Assembly (NCBI GenBank): GCA_949318235.1
Contig: OX439131.1
Location: forward strand, 16,783,189-16,847,188
DNA from: Ecdyonurus torrentis
Lineage: Eukaryota; Arthropoda; Insecta; Ephemeroptera; Heptageniidae
Direction: 5' to 3'
DNA length: 64,000 bases
Position numbers and translations under genes: made by a program. This document shows positions 44,847 through 56,742 of this stretch, one piece after another. The notes under the pieces were generated by a model. It was given only the letters and a program-made list of their open reading frames with translations, did no database searches and had not been told where the DNA came from. The stretch's first letter is position 1. Each line of letters opens with the position of its first letter.

Positions 44847-46978
44847 CCCGCCCACGTGGGCCGTTTGGGGGGGGGCGATCGCCCCCCTCGCCCCCCCCCC
44901 CCCCCCCCCCTGGATCCGCCCTTGTCTAGCTACAGACTTTATTATGGTATGTCACTTGTTGGTTTCTATATTCTTTCCTTTGATAATATATTCAAGCTGA
45001 AATGGTTTTTATTTCCTAATTAATTATTACCTAAGTAACATTAGTTTTGTTCCTCGAATAAATAATACAGATAAAAAAAAATAATAAGAAAAATTAAATA
45101 AAACCACTTGAACTGTACTCACAGGCATAAGTAGATGCACAGGTAGGTTGATATTACATTGCCAGTCATACACTGGGTTACAAGATTTAATCACAAGATT
45201 ACTTGCTACCAACATGCCCGACTGCTCAGCTTGCATTGTGATGTATGTACTTGGGGCTAACTGTGAGTGATTGAACTTATCCTGCAATACTGGCAAGTTT
45301 ACTGCTCTTTCAACCAGGACAATAGCACGAAATGTTGGACCTTCAGGTTTGCTGAACGCAATGTTTGTTGGGTCTCTAAATAATAAAGGTGGAGTTGGAG
45401 GACGACTTTCTTTTAGAACTTGATTCCTTTCTGTACTTAAGATATCACTCTTAGGAATAATTTCATCAGAAATAGAAGTATCTAATTCAATAGTTTTATT
45501 ACTATTATGAGAGGAGACCAAGTTGTTATTTTCTGGTACTTCTTGTATCCTGTGTTCTATATTTTGATACATTGCTTCATCTGCAGAAGGTAGTTCTAGT
45601 TCAGGTGATGGTACAAAGCGACATTCTTGATCACTTTCTTCAGATTCTGGCACAAAATCAACAAGTTGTAATGAAGTTTGTGTGCTGATCTCTTTTCCTG
45701 TAGCTTCTTGTCGGGATGGAATTTGAAACTCTACCTCTGGATCAAAATCAGTTAACTGTATTGATGTTTGAGTAGCTGATTGCCTAGGTGGAGAATCTTC
45801 AGTTTGACAGGCTTGACTCTTAGTTGTAGTCATGCTATATGTTGTACGACTTTCCAGTTGCTTGACTGATGTGTGGTTATCAGGATAGGCAGAGTATGAA
45901 AGTTGAAGTAACAAATGTCCATTCCCATCTTCACTTGCCATAGGAAGTTCAGGACATGGTATAAAAGTAAGACATAGGCCCACATTCAAGATTGCAAGAC
46001 TTCCTGTATTTTCAAATATCTGTTGTAAGTTTTTTAACTGTGAGATCGGCAGAAAGGCCTGAAAAAAATATGTAAGTGTACATGATTAGACTGTGATACA
46101 AACTACAATATCAATTCTAAGATAATACTGTGAAAAATACTTTTTAGTGCTATTATCTTTGCAAATTGGGATGGGAAAAAAAATATATACTCGTCTTACA
46201 TAATTAAGGAACATTGACTCCTCATTAATTTAACCTCATATGAAATATTTGATACAGAAGTTAAAATCATGTCACTAGAATACTCAAATTAAACTTTTAT
46301 CTTAATTTATGTCTCTAAACCAGCAGTATTGATTTTTTTCTTTTGCAAAGATTTCTGTATTTATTTTGCACGACAAAGTTGTAAAAATCATCAATTTAGT
46401 TTACCTTGGCTACCATCACATCTCTTTCCACTGGTTGGTAGAATTGACAAAATACACTGAACATCACTCCTGTTGGCAGACGGTCCTCAAAAAAGTTACT
46501 AAATGGGACTGCAGCAGGCAGGGTAAACTCACGGACTATGTGGGAGTCAATTTTAGTCTCACGGGTGCAAGGAGATAATTTTGATACATAGTTGAATATA
46601 CCTGAAACATTCAATGGACACCATTGTTAGAATAAAATATTGTACAGTTAAAATTTAAAACTAATTGGTTTACTTTATACAAATATATTGTGTGTCTATG
46701 TATTAGCTGACTGTCTGCCTCTGCCTCTGCCTCTCTTACACCCCCCTTCCCCTTCAAAAGGAATTCACAACTTGCGTTGTCTTTTTTTTTTTCTTTTTTT
46801 TTTACTGTACATTGCATAAACTATGTGATGAAATATTTCTCTTTTTTTTTTCTTTCTTTTTTCCCCCTAAAAAAAACAGTGACTAAATAATTTGATCAAT
46901 AAGTTTGCACCATTGAAAAAATTATAATATAAGTCAGGTAATAATTACAAAAATAATAAATGGAGAGAGAGAGGGAGG

Positions 46979-47050
<72 letters not shown>

Positions 47051-50000
47051 ATTAAAAAACAACTTTAGTGATGTTCTTTTTAAAAGACAATAATCAATTT
47101 TAATCAAGGCTATAGTCAATACTTATTTTGAGATAAACAAACTTAACTTTGACCTGGGTTAGATATTAGTTCCTCTCTCACAAGGTATCCTGTTGTCAAC
47201 TTAAAATGCAATTTCCAATTTTTTTTCCTAATCTACAATCTATTGTTTCATTTAATATTTTTCCTTGCTTAAGTAGTTAAAAGTACATACACAAATTTAA
47301 AAATATTCTTTAAATACATCGATGGTTCCGCGTCAAAAAAGATTATTTGCACTTTCTTGGAACGCGGCGAGTGGAGGATCTGCACTTTCCACGTAGCACG
47401 GTGCGTGGTCTAGCGGCCATTTACTTAACATTACAGATAATCCACGGTGGAAAGTGCAGATCCTCCACTCGCCGCGTTCGTGGAAAGTGCAAATAATCTT
47501 TTTTGATGCGGAAGCATCGACATGTTGTCTTACTTGTGTCAGTTTCTCCTAGTATAGAACACACCACAAAGCATTTGGCTTGATCATCAGCAATGCTGTC
47601 AAGCACTTCAAAATCAACAATCTTCTCTATGTCAATTCTCAGTTGGTGAACTAAATGTATACTACTGTCCGTATCAACCTACAGGTAAAAAGATAAAGTA
47701 AATTAGTCAACCATAAATGATATCAGAGTATTAATACTGCATTTGCCAATCAAGTACTGTTTTAAAAATTTCAATTTACGAAAGAGGCCAATTAAAAAAA
47801 AAAAAAAAAAATCATTCAAGACTATGGATGAAATTTTTTTTTTCAACTTAATGAGTAGAGTACATGTTATTTATTCTCCTAAGTATAAGCAAAGAAATTT
47901 GAAAAATTAAATTTCTTAAATTGCTGCATTTATTGGTACTAAAGTACTAATACAATTCATTTTCTATGTTTCTTGTGATTTGCTCTCTTAATGAACCACT
48001 AGAAAGTCAAGTAAATAAACGGCTGCATGGACATGTAGTTTCATTAATATATAGGCCTAAATTAATTAATTAACAGTTCTCAAACTATAGAATAAATGCA
48101 ATAACTCATCAAGAAGGGATAATGGATAATGCCTATGAGAATAAAGGAGACTATTTAGTTTTATTTCGCATTCTAAAGAGTGCATTGTCCTGAATCGATG
48201 AATGTGTGAATTTTTAGTTTCTGAGTCCATTAAGTATTTTTAATTAATTTTTTAAAGTCGCAAAATTTTGTTACAGGCTGCAACTTTTTCCTATGCTCAC
48301 AGCCTCACATGCATAAGGTGCAGCCTGTGACGTCATTTCACGACTTTCAAAAATTAATTAAAAATACACCATGATCTCAAAAATTAGAAATTTACACATG
48401 TATCAATTCAGGACAACATCCTCTTTTAGAATATGAAGTAAAATTACGCCTTCAATTTTTTTTTTGTCGTTTTCCTCATTGGTAAAATGTAATTATGTTT
48501 TAATACAGTACTGTACTGGCTCTTCTTGTGCATGGATTATTAGTAAGTATCACCTGTTGATATAGAGGAGGGGGAACTTCACCACGGAGGCCTCTCTTGC
48601 CTTCCAGGTAATCCACTTGCTCGTTAGAACCAAACGCCAGCAGCACACGCACCTCTCCTACAGTTTCTCCAGTGAGAGGGTTTATCACTTGCACCCAGTG
48701 GTCTACTGATATAACTGGAAGCTGTGGAATAGGCAATTCATTTCATTTAAAAAATTGAGTAGCAAAGGTAAAGTTTATATTATCCATGGAAAGAATAGGG
48801 AAAGCAACAACCCCCTTAGCACAATGATGTCCATAGCTAGGTAAAGATCTCTTCATTTGCTTGGTGCTCACTACACTTTAAGCTACTGAAATCTTCACCT
48901 AGTTACTAACTTCATTGTAGTAAGGTACTTTTTGATTGTGCTATACTTTCCTTTGAAAATATATTCAAAACATAATGGTTTTAAATTCCTAATTTAATTA
49001 GTCAAAATTAAATAACATATTATATTTTCTACAACAGAATGGTATTTGTATTACAGGTAGCTTTTACAATAAGTTTTGAAACATTAATTTGCAAACTACA
49101 GTTACATTCAGAACATTGACCTTAACAGAAACGAAAATAATTCACTGATAATACTTACTTTATATGACAGTAATTTGCGAGCAACTACAGGATCTTGATA
49201 AGCTAAGTAGAATGTCTGCAGTGGAAGCTTGGCTAAACCTATTAAATTATCTCCCAATGTAGCAACGTCCCATATTTCTATGATTGCATGGTTACCTCTG
49301 CAACGACCAAGGAAAAATGGAGACAGCAGAACAGGTGTATTCTGAAATGAGATTATCTTTACGTTAATAAATTTAAGGAAAATACGATAATGCATGTATA
49401 TAACAATATTGCTTATCATTATGAAGTTTAGAGTTGCGATCATTGTAATTTGTAATTTCTTTTAATATCATTTTCATGAATACACTTAAAAAATGTAGGA
49501 TCAAAGGAACGAAAATAATTTCACAAATTATAGCATGTCGTGTGGAAAACTATATTACTGTATACAAAAATCATCATAATAAAAATAAAATATGGGAAGC
49601 AAGATTAATTGCAGTTTCTTTTCCATGCAATGTGTGTTTAACTTGTTTTCTTTCCTTTGATTTACATTATGAGCCATTTTCTTCTATAGGGTCTATTCAT
49701 TCATGTTAAAGTTGACGCCATGTTGGATAACTCAATAACATGGGTAGCATAGGAAAATAAATCATTTTGCCAGTTTAAAACCAATATGCAATATTTTTGA
49801 GAGCATTGATGCTGTAAATATGTTGAATTAATATCTCAAGTATGTGAGAAAAATAACAAATAACAAAAAATAAACCGTTTTCCTAAAGAAAATTGGCTTA
49901 AATGAAGTTTGTCCTATGTTGAGCAATGTTATTCACTACTCCAGTATGGCCTCCAAGCTCAATTAATATGACGTCATCCGCATACACCCTATATATATAA

Positions 50001-52841
50001 TGGCACTGTAAATATGTGCTGGTACATCACATTTTAGTTTAAAACAATTAACAGGACTTTAAAACACTATTTTTCATTAGTTCACACAAAATGTATTTAT
50101 GTATTTGGAAAAATAAAATTAAGTGGATAAGCCAGAGAGAGGAGAAGCAAATTACCTCATGAAGATTAAAGATTGGATTGTGTGATTTCCATTTTATTTG
50201 ACTCTGAAGGTCATCCTCCACCCAGAATGCTTTGAAGATAGCATGTAAGTTGAACAGCTTAGTCACACTGAATCCTCGGGTGTGAGTTATGTAAATCAGT
50301 CCTTGCAGTAGCACAGCCTGGTAACAACAATATTAATACAGTACTTACAAACTGCTGAGTTAGTTATAAAATAAATTAAATATGTTTTTATTATCTTACT
50401 GGGTAATGCAATTCCTATAAGTTATACAAGCTACATAAAAAATAAATTATACATCTTGTACTGTATATAATATTAAAGGGGTAGTCAACGATAGCTTTTT
50501 AAAGAGTGATCATCGTGTTATTAAATCTCTTGAAAACGTGATATCAAAATTTTAATCATCAATGAGCTGAGAGCAAAAGCCATTCAGCGACACCGAACCT
50601 ATGTCACAGCTAAAACTTGCTCTCTTGCTAGTTTGGCACAAGAGTGAGTTTACATGTACTTTTATTTTAGTGCTTGATTATTGTCGTTATATTTATGTGT
50701 ATAAAATATGTTTTTACATCTACAGATAGATAATTATAATGGATAGATAAAAAATAATTAAAAATACGAGCAACTCTCACTCGCGCCAAACTAGCTTGAG
50801 AGCAAGTTGTAGCTGTGACGTTGGTTTGGGGTTGCTGGAATGACTTTTGCTCTCAGTCAGTTAAATTTTGGGAGGTTTAATAGCAAGATGATCAGAATTA
50901 AAAATGCCATCGTTGACTACCCCTTTAAGTGAGAGTTTAGAGTTGGTATTACAAATAGGAGAATAAATAATAATGAATTAAAAACGCGGCTTTTCATTTT
51001 ATAAAATTGGCTGAAACATTAAACTTTATCAGAGATCAAATTTAAATGAGCTAACCTGTTCTCTAGCACTCTCAGAGTTCTGTGGTGCAGTTTCCTGTGC
51101 ATTTTTTGATTGTGCAGATGTGGATGGACAGGCTTTGGATGCAAGTGACCTTGTACCTGTCCGAGACCCAGCACTCTCTGTATTTTCCTGCTGTTGATGT
51201 TGAGAAAGACTGGCTGAAAGAAAACTTCCTTGTCCGAGTAGAGCTTTGATTTTCAATCTACCAATAGTCTCCTTTCTTACAGGATGTTGCACTGGCAAAT
51301 TGAATTCAAAGATAGTATTTTCAAACTCTATTAATTCATTCCAGTCAAATTTAGCACATCCCAATAATACAGATGACCTGTTTACCAATTTACGAAAGTA
51401 AATGTTAAATATAATTGGGTTCTTGTTGTCAAAACTGTGTAGTTTCTCTTGTCCAAATAGCACTCCTGAAACATTTTCAATTTATATTTTTAATATTTTT
51501 ACATTTAAAATCTAAATTTAATTTGTTTTTGCATTAAAGAAATTTTTACTAGGTATATTATAACATGTTTATTTGGAATATATGTAGTTCCTGATATAAG
51601 TACTGTTTCATTAGAATGCTTATAAAGAATGCAAGGATCAGAATGGGTTCACAATACAGTAAACATGCTGGGCATGCTCCAACTAATTTCCTGTTCTTTG
51701 GTACTGTATTCAAACTAAAATCCCTCCTTTATCTATTATTATTTTTTTAATTTTAATTATTCTACAAAATTAGTGCACAGCGACTAAGAGATTTTCAATG
51801 AGACATGCTTTAATGTGTTTTTAGGCAATAAAACTCAATATTTGACAAAAATGGGTTCTTGAGTATACTTTTGATGAAAACATTACATACATAGCCTGCC
51901 AGTCTCCTAAAATTTGAAAATTAATTGTATATTACCTGCTGCAGAGCAGTGTTAACACTTGTGACTCATTTTATTTTTTTATGAAATGTTATTAGAAAAT
52001 TAGCATGCATTGGCTATATGAAAAATATGTATATCAATGCTTCAGCATCAAAATAGAGTATCTGCACTTTCCACTCAGCACAGTGCGTGGACTAGCAGCC
52101 ATTTGCTTAACATTGCAGATGCTCCACTGTGGAAAGTGCAGATACTGTACTCTATTTTGACGCGGAAGCATCAATATATAATAATGTATAATGTTCTTAC
52201 CTCTGTCAGTGTTTTTCTGAGCAGTGACTCTGACATACTGTTCTTGCTGACCACAGGATCTGGGAGACACATACTCCAGCAAAAAGATTGGATTTGGTAG
52301 ACGAGCTTCCAATTTATTGCCTTTTTTCAATTGTCGTAAGCCTGATTCATTCAGCACCAGCACACACAACTTAAGTTTTAATGTAGTAGCATTTGAGAGA
52401 GCTTGTGACCTAATGACAACATTTTAATTTAGTCAACACCTGCATGATACTACATTATAATGGCCAGTCTTACCTTGGTGAAATAACAACTCTCATTTGT
52501 TGGTCGTCGTTTTCAGTAGGTCTAACAGGATCAAGAGGTTGAAAAAGACTATCCACTCTGGGCAAACTGCTCAGCATATCTAATGCTTTGTTTTCATCTG
52601 AAGGTGACATTTCCTTTCCTGAGGAAAAATAAGATTATTGATATAGTACTGTACAATAAGATACAATAAAATATTGACAGCATATAATAATAAAAAAGAA
52701 AATAAAAGGCACCATTTCAGTGATGTAGCCAATCACAAGTGCCACTTACAAGCACACATGCATAGATAAAATATAGAGTACTGTATATGAATAATGATTG
52801 TTAAGGTGCACTCTCATTTTCAATTATTTCCATAACTTTGC

Positions 52842-52872
<31 letters not shown>

Positions 52873-53243
52873 GAAAAATACAGTACTGTGCAATTGTTTG
52901 AAATGGAGTAAGTATTTTGCTGCGTAAAAGTTTGCCGAAAAACAAATAAAATGAATATGTGAATCCACTATGAGGCATAACTTCTATGCTATTCAATTAT
53001 AATTTCTAAAGTGTTGTCTGGCTATTTCTTACCAAGCAAATAATCAAATAGAATTTCTTGCAGATTTGAGGCCTGTGCCTCACTGGCTGCCCCTCGATCA
53101 CCAACTACTAAAAGTTCATCTTGCACCACACTTCTCATCATAGCATCCCTTAGGGCTTCTCCTCTCTCCAAAAGCTGGTCAATGGTACGCCCATAAACAC
53201 GTAGTTCTTGCGGCATTGCTGAATTGTTGTCCATGGTTGACAT
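38844..53243 (-). CDS. C2CD3: C2CD3-like multi-C2-domain centriole elongation protein
   Basis: Coding exons: 53243-53033, 52618-52474, 52409-52201, 51465-51056, 50317-50156, 49341-49159, 48721-48554, 47678-47534, 46601-46405, 46058-45123, 42167-41982, 41271-41087, 40455-38844. All phases agree; about 1582 residues. C2CD3 sits at the distal end of centrioles and is needed for their elongation and for cilia. An opening TIDQLLERGEALRDAMM block matches the human LLSALLEQGNKLRNAMV region. C2-type domains lie at about 130-305, 326-496 (IIEIWDVATLGDNLIGLAKLPL; VQVINPLTGETVGEVRVLLAFGS), 497-640 (FCQFYQPVERDVMVAK) and 825-985. The C-terminal 530 residues are disordered with a short helix at the start. 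The N-terminal C2 region of the human protein is absent. At the 3' end GTG|GTGAGTAA is both a stop frame and a good donor, so a further small exon is possible. Confidence 0.9.
41529..41830. mobile_element. Degraded TTAA-type palindromic MITE
   Basis: Starts TTAAAGGCATTGAA and shares GATTTGGCCGGACTCATTGA with 18068-18362. The right half is diverged and ends in poly-T. In a C2CD3-like intron. Confidence 0.6.
42270..42392. repeat. (AT)n microsatellite
   Basis: AT dinucleotide array with minor interruptions, about 120 bp, in a C2CD3-like intron. Confidence 0.95.
42495..42721. mobile_element. Palindromic MITE ('AAGGGCCTTACCA' family), compact copy
   Basis: GATAAATTTGAAAG at the left and CTTTCAAATTTATC at the right; arms carry CCATAGTTTGATGAAAATCT and its complement around 42610. 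Confidence 0.85.
42755..44992. mobile_element. Palindromic MITE interrupted by a later hAT-like insertion
   Basis: The left part (GAGTATAGGGAAACCAGCAA to TCTTCACCTCTAGCTA) and the right part (TAGCTACAGACTTTATTATG to TCCTTTGATAATATATTC) together make one palindromic copy. They are separated by the element at 43000-44924. Confidence 0.75.
43000..44924. mobile_element. hAT-like non-autonomous element, about 1.9 kb
   Basis: Ends CAAGGGCGGATC and GATCCGCCCTTG with perfect 8-bp duplications TCTAGCTA (42992-42999 and 44925-44932). Subterminal G-run/C-run and poly-T tracts. No transposase frame is recognisable. Confidence 0.88.
46963..47046. repeat. (GA)n microsatellite
   Basis: GAGAGA run of about 80 bp with GGGA interruptions at the left, in a C2CD3-like intron. 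Confidence 0.95.
47319..47520. mobile_element. Palindromic MITE ('AAGTGCAGAT' family), copy 1
   Basis: Near-perfect arms (CGTCAAAAAAGATTATTTGC and its complement) around 47425, with GTGGAAAGTGCAGATCCTCC inside. It starts about 13 nt downstream of the donor of exon 47678-47534. Confidence 0.85.
48149..48452. mobile_element. Foldback element with TGACGTCA centre
   Basis: Arms include ATTGTCCTGAATCGATGAAT and the matching CAATTCAGGACAACAT; the loop holds TGTGACGTCATTTC and GCCTCACATGCATAAGG. In a C2CD3-like intron. Confidence 0.65.
48788..48960. mobile_element. Degraded 'AAGGGCCTTACCA'-family palindrome
   Basis: GAAAGAATAGGGAAAGCAAC ... CTAGGTAAAGATCT and, inverted, AAATCTTCACCTAGTTACTA ... 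CTATACTTTCC. Diverged from the other copies. Confidence 0.55.
49685..49995. mobile_element. MITE with TATAGGGT ends, copy 2
   Basis: Same orientation and nearly the same sequence as 32311-32619. In a C2CD3-like intron. Confidence 0.8.
50473..50929. mobile_element. TTAA-flanked palindromic MITE
   Basis: TTAAAGGGGTAGTCAACGAT at the left, ATCGTTGACTACCCCTTTAA at the right; inner inverted blocks around CACAGCT and CTCACTC. In a C2CD3-like intron. Confidence 0.85.
52035..52174. mobile_element. Palindromic MITE ('AAGTGCAGAT' family), copy 2
   Basis: TCAATGCTTCAGCATC ... GACGCGGAAGCATCA; shares TGGAAAGTGCAGAT, the GTGCGTGG-CTAGC loop and the TTAACATT-GCAGAT segment with copy 1. It starts about 26 nt downstream of the donor of exon 52409-52201. 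Confidence 0.85.
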
Positions 53244-53258
53244 ACAATGCAGGTACCT
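53244..53258 (-). other. C2CD3: 5' UTR part of C2CD3-like exon 2
   Basis: Acceptor gtttctag ends at 53259. The frame is open through to the acceptor but meets TAG at 54632-54630 in the upstream exon, so ATG 53243 is the first in-frame start. Confidence 0.55.
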
Positions 53259-53416
53259 CTAGAAACAAGTTGAGTATGTTAAAAACAAATAAAATTATAG
53301 ACGAGTTAGTTATAATTAGAGAAACATTACATAGTGAATACAAAGAAAGGTTGTCACAAATAAGCCACCTGTGGCCTAATAATAATATCACTACTACCGT
53401 ATGTATACTACGTACA

Positions 53417-53418
<2 letters not shown>

Positions 53419-53497
<79 letters not shown>
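53419..53497. repeat. (AT)n microsatellite followed by CATATA repeats
   Basis: AT array about 80 bp, then three ACATAT units, between C2CD3-like exons 1 and 2. Confidence 0.95.
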
Positions 53498-53509
<12 letters not shown>

Positions 53510-53542
53510 CATATTGTGGCAAGTATACAACATTGAAAATAT

Positions 53543-53979
53543 ATTGATTAATAAAGGAACAACTGTTTTGAGGGCAACTTTAAGCGATTACAGTCACATC
53601 CACATCCGTTTCTACTTACTACGCATGTGCATAGTACATCGAAACAGAAGCGGATGTGAGTGAAATCGCATATATGGTATTAGGGCTAGTTATCGGCAGC
53701 TTAAGGGTCTTAAGGTTGAAATTCCTATAGTTTTGTTGAGAAAAGCAGCCAAACCGACACTGCCGCAGTTATCGGCACTTCTATTTATCTCGGCCCCCTC
53801 TACTGATAAAAGAGTTTTAAGCAGTGGTATGGCAAGTAGACGAAATTCTAAGATGGTTGGTTCTAGTTAGAATCCCGTAAACTTAACACTTTCGCCGTAA
53901 AAAGAGCCTGCCGATAACTAGTACTAGTACATATTATACCATAGTCGGCCTCAAAACAGTTGTTCCTTTATTAGTCAAT
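53543..53979. mobile_element. MITE with AAAGGAACAACTGTTTTGAG ends
   Basis: The left end ATTGATTAATAAAGGAACAA and right end TTGTTCCTTTATTAGTCAAT are inverted. A nested hairpin (CACATCCGTTTC / GAAACAGAAGCGGATGTG) lies at 53598-53660, and GTTATCGGCAG recurs inverted near 53690 and 53910. Confidence 0.75.
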
Positions 53980-54584
53980 GGTGGCGTTTGCTTGTTTTAT
54001 ATGGTATCTTTTAGGTTTGACTTCGTAAACCCAAGTTTCTATGAATGAAACATACATAGTTTTGTTACTTGCTGAAAAAACCTCATATGTACCACACAAT
54101 TAGAGTATATAGGTACCGTATGTATAGTTCTATTTACAAAGGAATATTTTGCTCATATCTGTGTTTTTGACCTGTAAATTATCAATTTTCAGTTTCATTA
54201 ACGCCTTTTTTCATTAGTGCCTTCAGAGGTTTCATGCATACACCTATGTATCATACCGGTATGTGTAAATTATCCATATACATACTACAGTACAATAATG
54301 AAAATGCTTACGCATATAAAAATTAATAAATAAGGAAAAGAAATCCTTAAATTTTATATTAACATACGATTACATTTTACTTCCAACATATTGTATGCAT
54401 AATTGTGGGATCAAATACAGTCATGTGTGTATATTCCTGGCATAACTGCTCGTTATTGATTGCAGTTTATAACTGTTATGTATTTATATCATTTCCGGGA
54501 TAAGTACATAATCAAAATACATTATATTAAATATCAGATGTAAAAGTGTACATTTTGAAACATGAAATAAATGTAAAAATATAC

Positions 54585-54720
54585 CTGTGGCACCCTGCAG
54601 CCGAAGATATAAGTAAGAAACTTATTACCCTACGCTCTCCATGATGTTCGCCCTTTTTCTTGCCTGATTGTCTTCTGTCCGCTTCTGTCTGTTTTGTTTT
54701 TTTGTTTACTAGCAGCTAGC
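54585..54720 (-). other. C2CD3: Probable non-coding first exon of the C2CD3-like gene
   Basis: Donor CCACAG|GTATAT at 54585. It contains a five-codon upstream frame (ATG 54642 to TAA 54625) and an in-frame stop relative to the main protein. The transcription start is not seen. Confidence 0.5.
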
Positions 54721-54750
54721 AGCGCGCAATCTGCCGAATCTGATATCAAA

Positions 54751-54762
54751 TGCGCAGGCGCA
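54751..54762. promoter_or_regulatory. NRF-1-type palindrome in the C2CD3-like promoter
   Basis: TGCGCAGGCGCA matches the NRF-1 consensus and lies just upstream of the presumed first exon. Confidence 0.5.
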
Positions 54763-54799
54763 CAAATATAAAAAAGACCGCCAAAGTCTGGGTAAAGTT

Positions 54800-56662
54800 A
54801 GATGCGATGCGTATGACGTTGATTATTTGATTAGAATATAATGATATCATATCATAAAAATATATATTATACCTATAATACAAAATAATAATAATAAAAC
54901 AATATAATCATTTACTTACGAATAATCTTCTCAAAATTTATTTATTGGAGGATATAAGATTTTTATTTGCGAGTTGCGAACAGCGCCGCAATTATTTTAT
55001 AAAAAAACATAAGTGTAATTGATAAATAATATAATTAGCACTTGATAAAATAATTCAAATAATTAACATATATTTATACTTAGATAACAAATAATGAAAT
55101 AATGTAGTCAAAATTTCACTCACTTTTTTATTCACTTCTTATGTTGAAACTGCGCGCGAGCACTCACAGCGCAATCCGCATAAACATAAAGACGATATAT
55201 ATAAGGTATATATTTATTATTATTACTCGAGTGATAGTGATTAACTGTGCCTTTACATATTTCACGTACTACATCATAAAGTTCAAAGTAAAAAAAATAG
55301 GTGAGTTATAATGCCAGCTTCTCCTTCATGGATTTCAGGTATTCAGTATAATATGTAAAGTGAAATGATTTTGAGTATAGTGCTATACGTTATACGTTAT
55401 ATTTATTTATTTATATATCACTCACACTGGTGCACTGTATACTCTGTGTACTGTATTTGTGTTTTTAATCTAATTTTATATTAATTTTATATTAATTTTA
55501 TTTTAATCATTATTTGTGCATATGTGAAAAGTGAATTGTTTGAAAATTAGTTAAAATTGTATTTTTCAACTTTAGGTGATTTAAAAATATATAGTGAAAA
55601 TGTGAAGGCAAATAATGCTTTAGTGATTTATAAAACTAAAAAATTATAGTCCGTAGTTTTTCACTATACTCAACAAAATTTAGGAAGACTTGTTTAAGGG
55701 TAAGTAAATTAATTATTATTGATCACTTAAATTTTGTGACCCGTCACAAAATCGGGCCCGTCAGAAGCCAAAAAAAAAAAAAAAAAAAACGTTATATTTC
55801 ATTTTGAAACCCACTATTATACGAATAGAAGCTCATCGCAGAAAGATAATAAGGGACAATAAATAAAATATAAACAAATAAAAGCATTTTACAGAAAACA
55901 ATGAGGATTCTTTTACATAAACATCTTAAAAGTTTAAAAGTACCGAAATTAATTCATAAAGATTTACAACAATATAAAGAAAAGTATAACACTGTTATGC
56001 CCATATATTCTGGCGATTCTCCTGTCTGTATAATTCCGTGTATGTCCTGTGTATTTCTAGTATTTCAGCAGTTCAGTATTTCTAGTTCCCCTCATACCTG
56101 TTATCTCTGATATCAAACACATCCTGTCTTATTGCGTGAGTGTATAATAAGTTATAAATTGGTCACTCGATCAATTCCTTTGATTTAAAATTAATTTTGA
56201 AAAAACATATATGCTGAATAATTTAACTTGAATGTTTGAAAGTGCATTTTTAATTATTGTAAGTGCTATATATCACATGCTTTACCATGTGTGTATGTGA
56301 ATACCGTGAATACGAGTACCGCTGATAGGTTTATATAAATGTAAGTCAGTGTTCTCAAAAACACCATAATTAAATATATCTCATATTTTTATTTCTTCGC
56401 TATCTCTGCACTCAGCAAAGAATTAACAATGTCATCTCTTGTCTTTCCATAAAAAAAATAATAATAATAAAATAAATAAATCGACAAAGGAACATAGATA
56501 ATAGTGCCAGGGTGACTTTACAGTTTATCGTTATATAATATATATTTATCAATTAACTAAAAAAAAAAAAAAAAAGGCAAAGGATTGAAAAGAATTTTTT
56601 TTACAGTCTTCTAACGCTGCATGGCATTTTATAGCAATTATAATTTTATACCTTTTTTTATA

Positions 56663-56742
<80 letters not shown>

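Noticed and set aside
55311..55338. Plus-strand ATG with following GT that looks like a first exon (MPASPSWIS)
   Set aside because: No downstream exon with fitting phase or similarity could be found.
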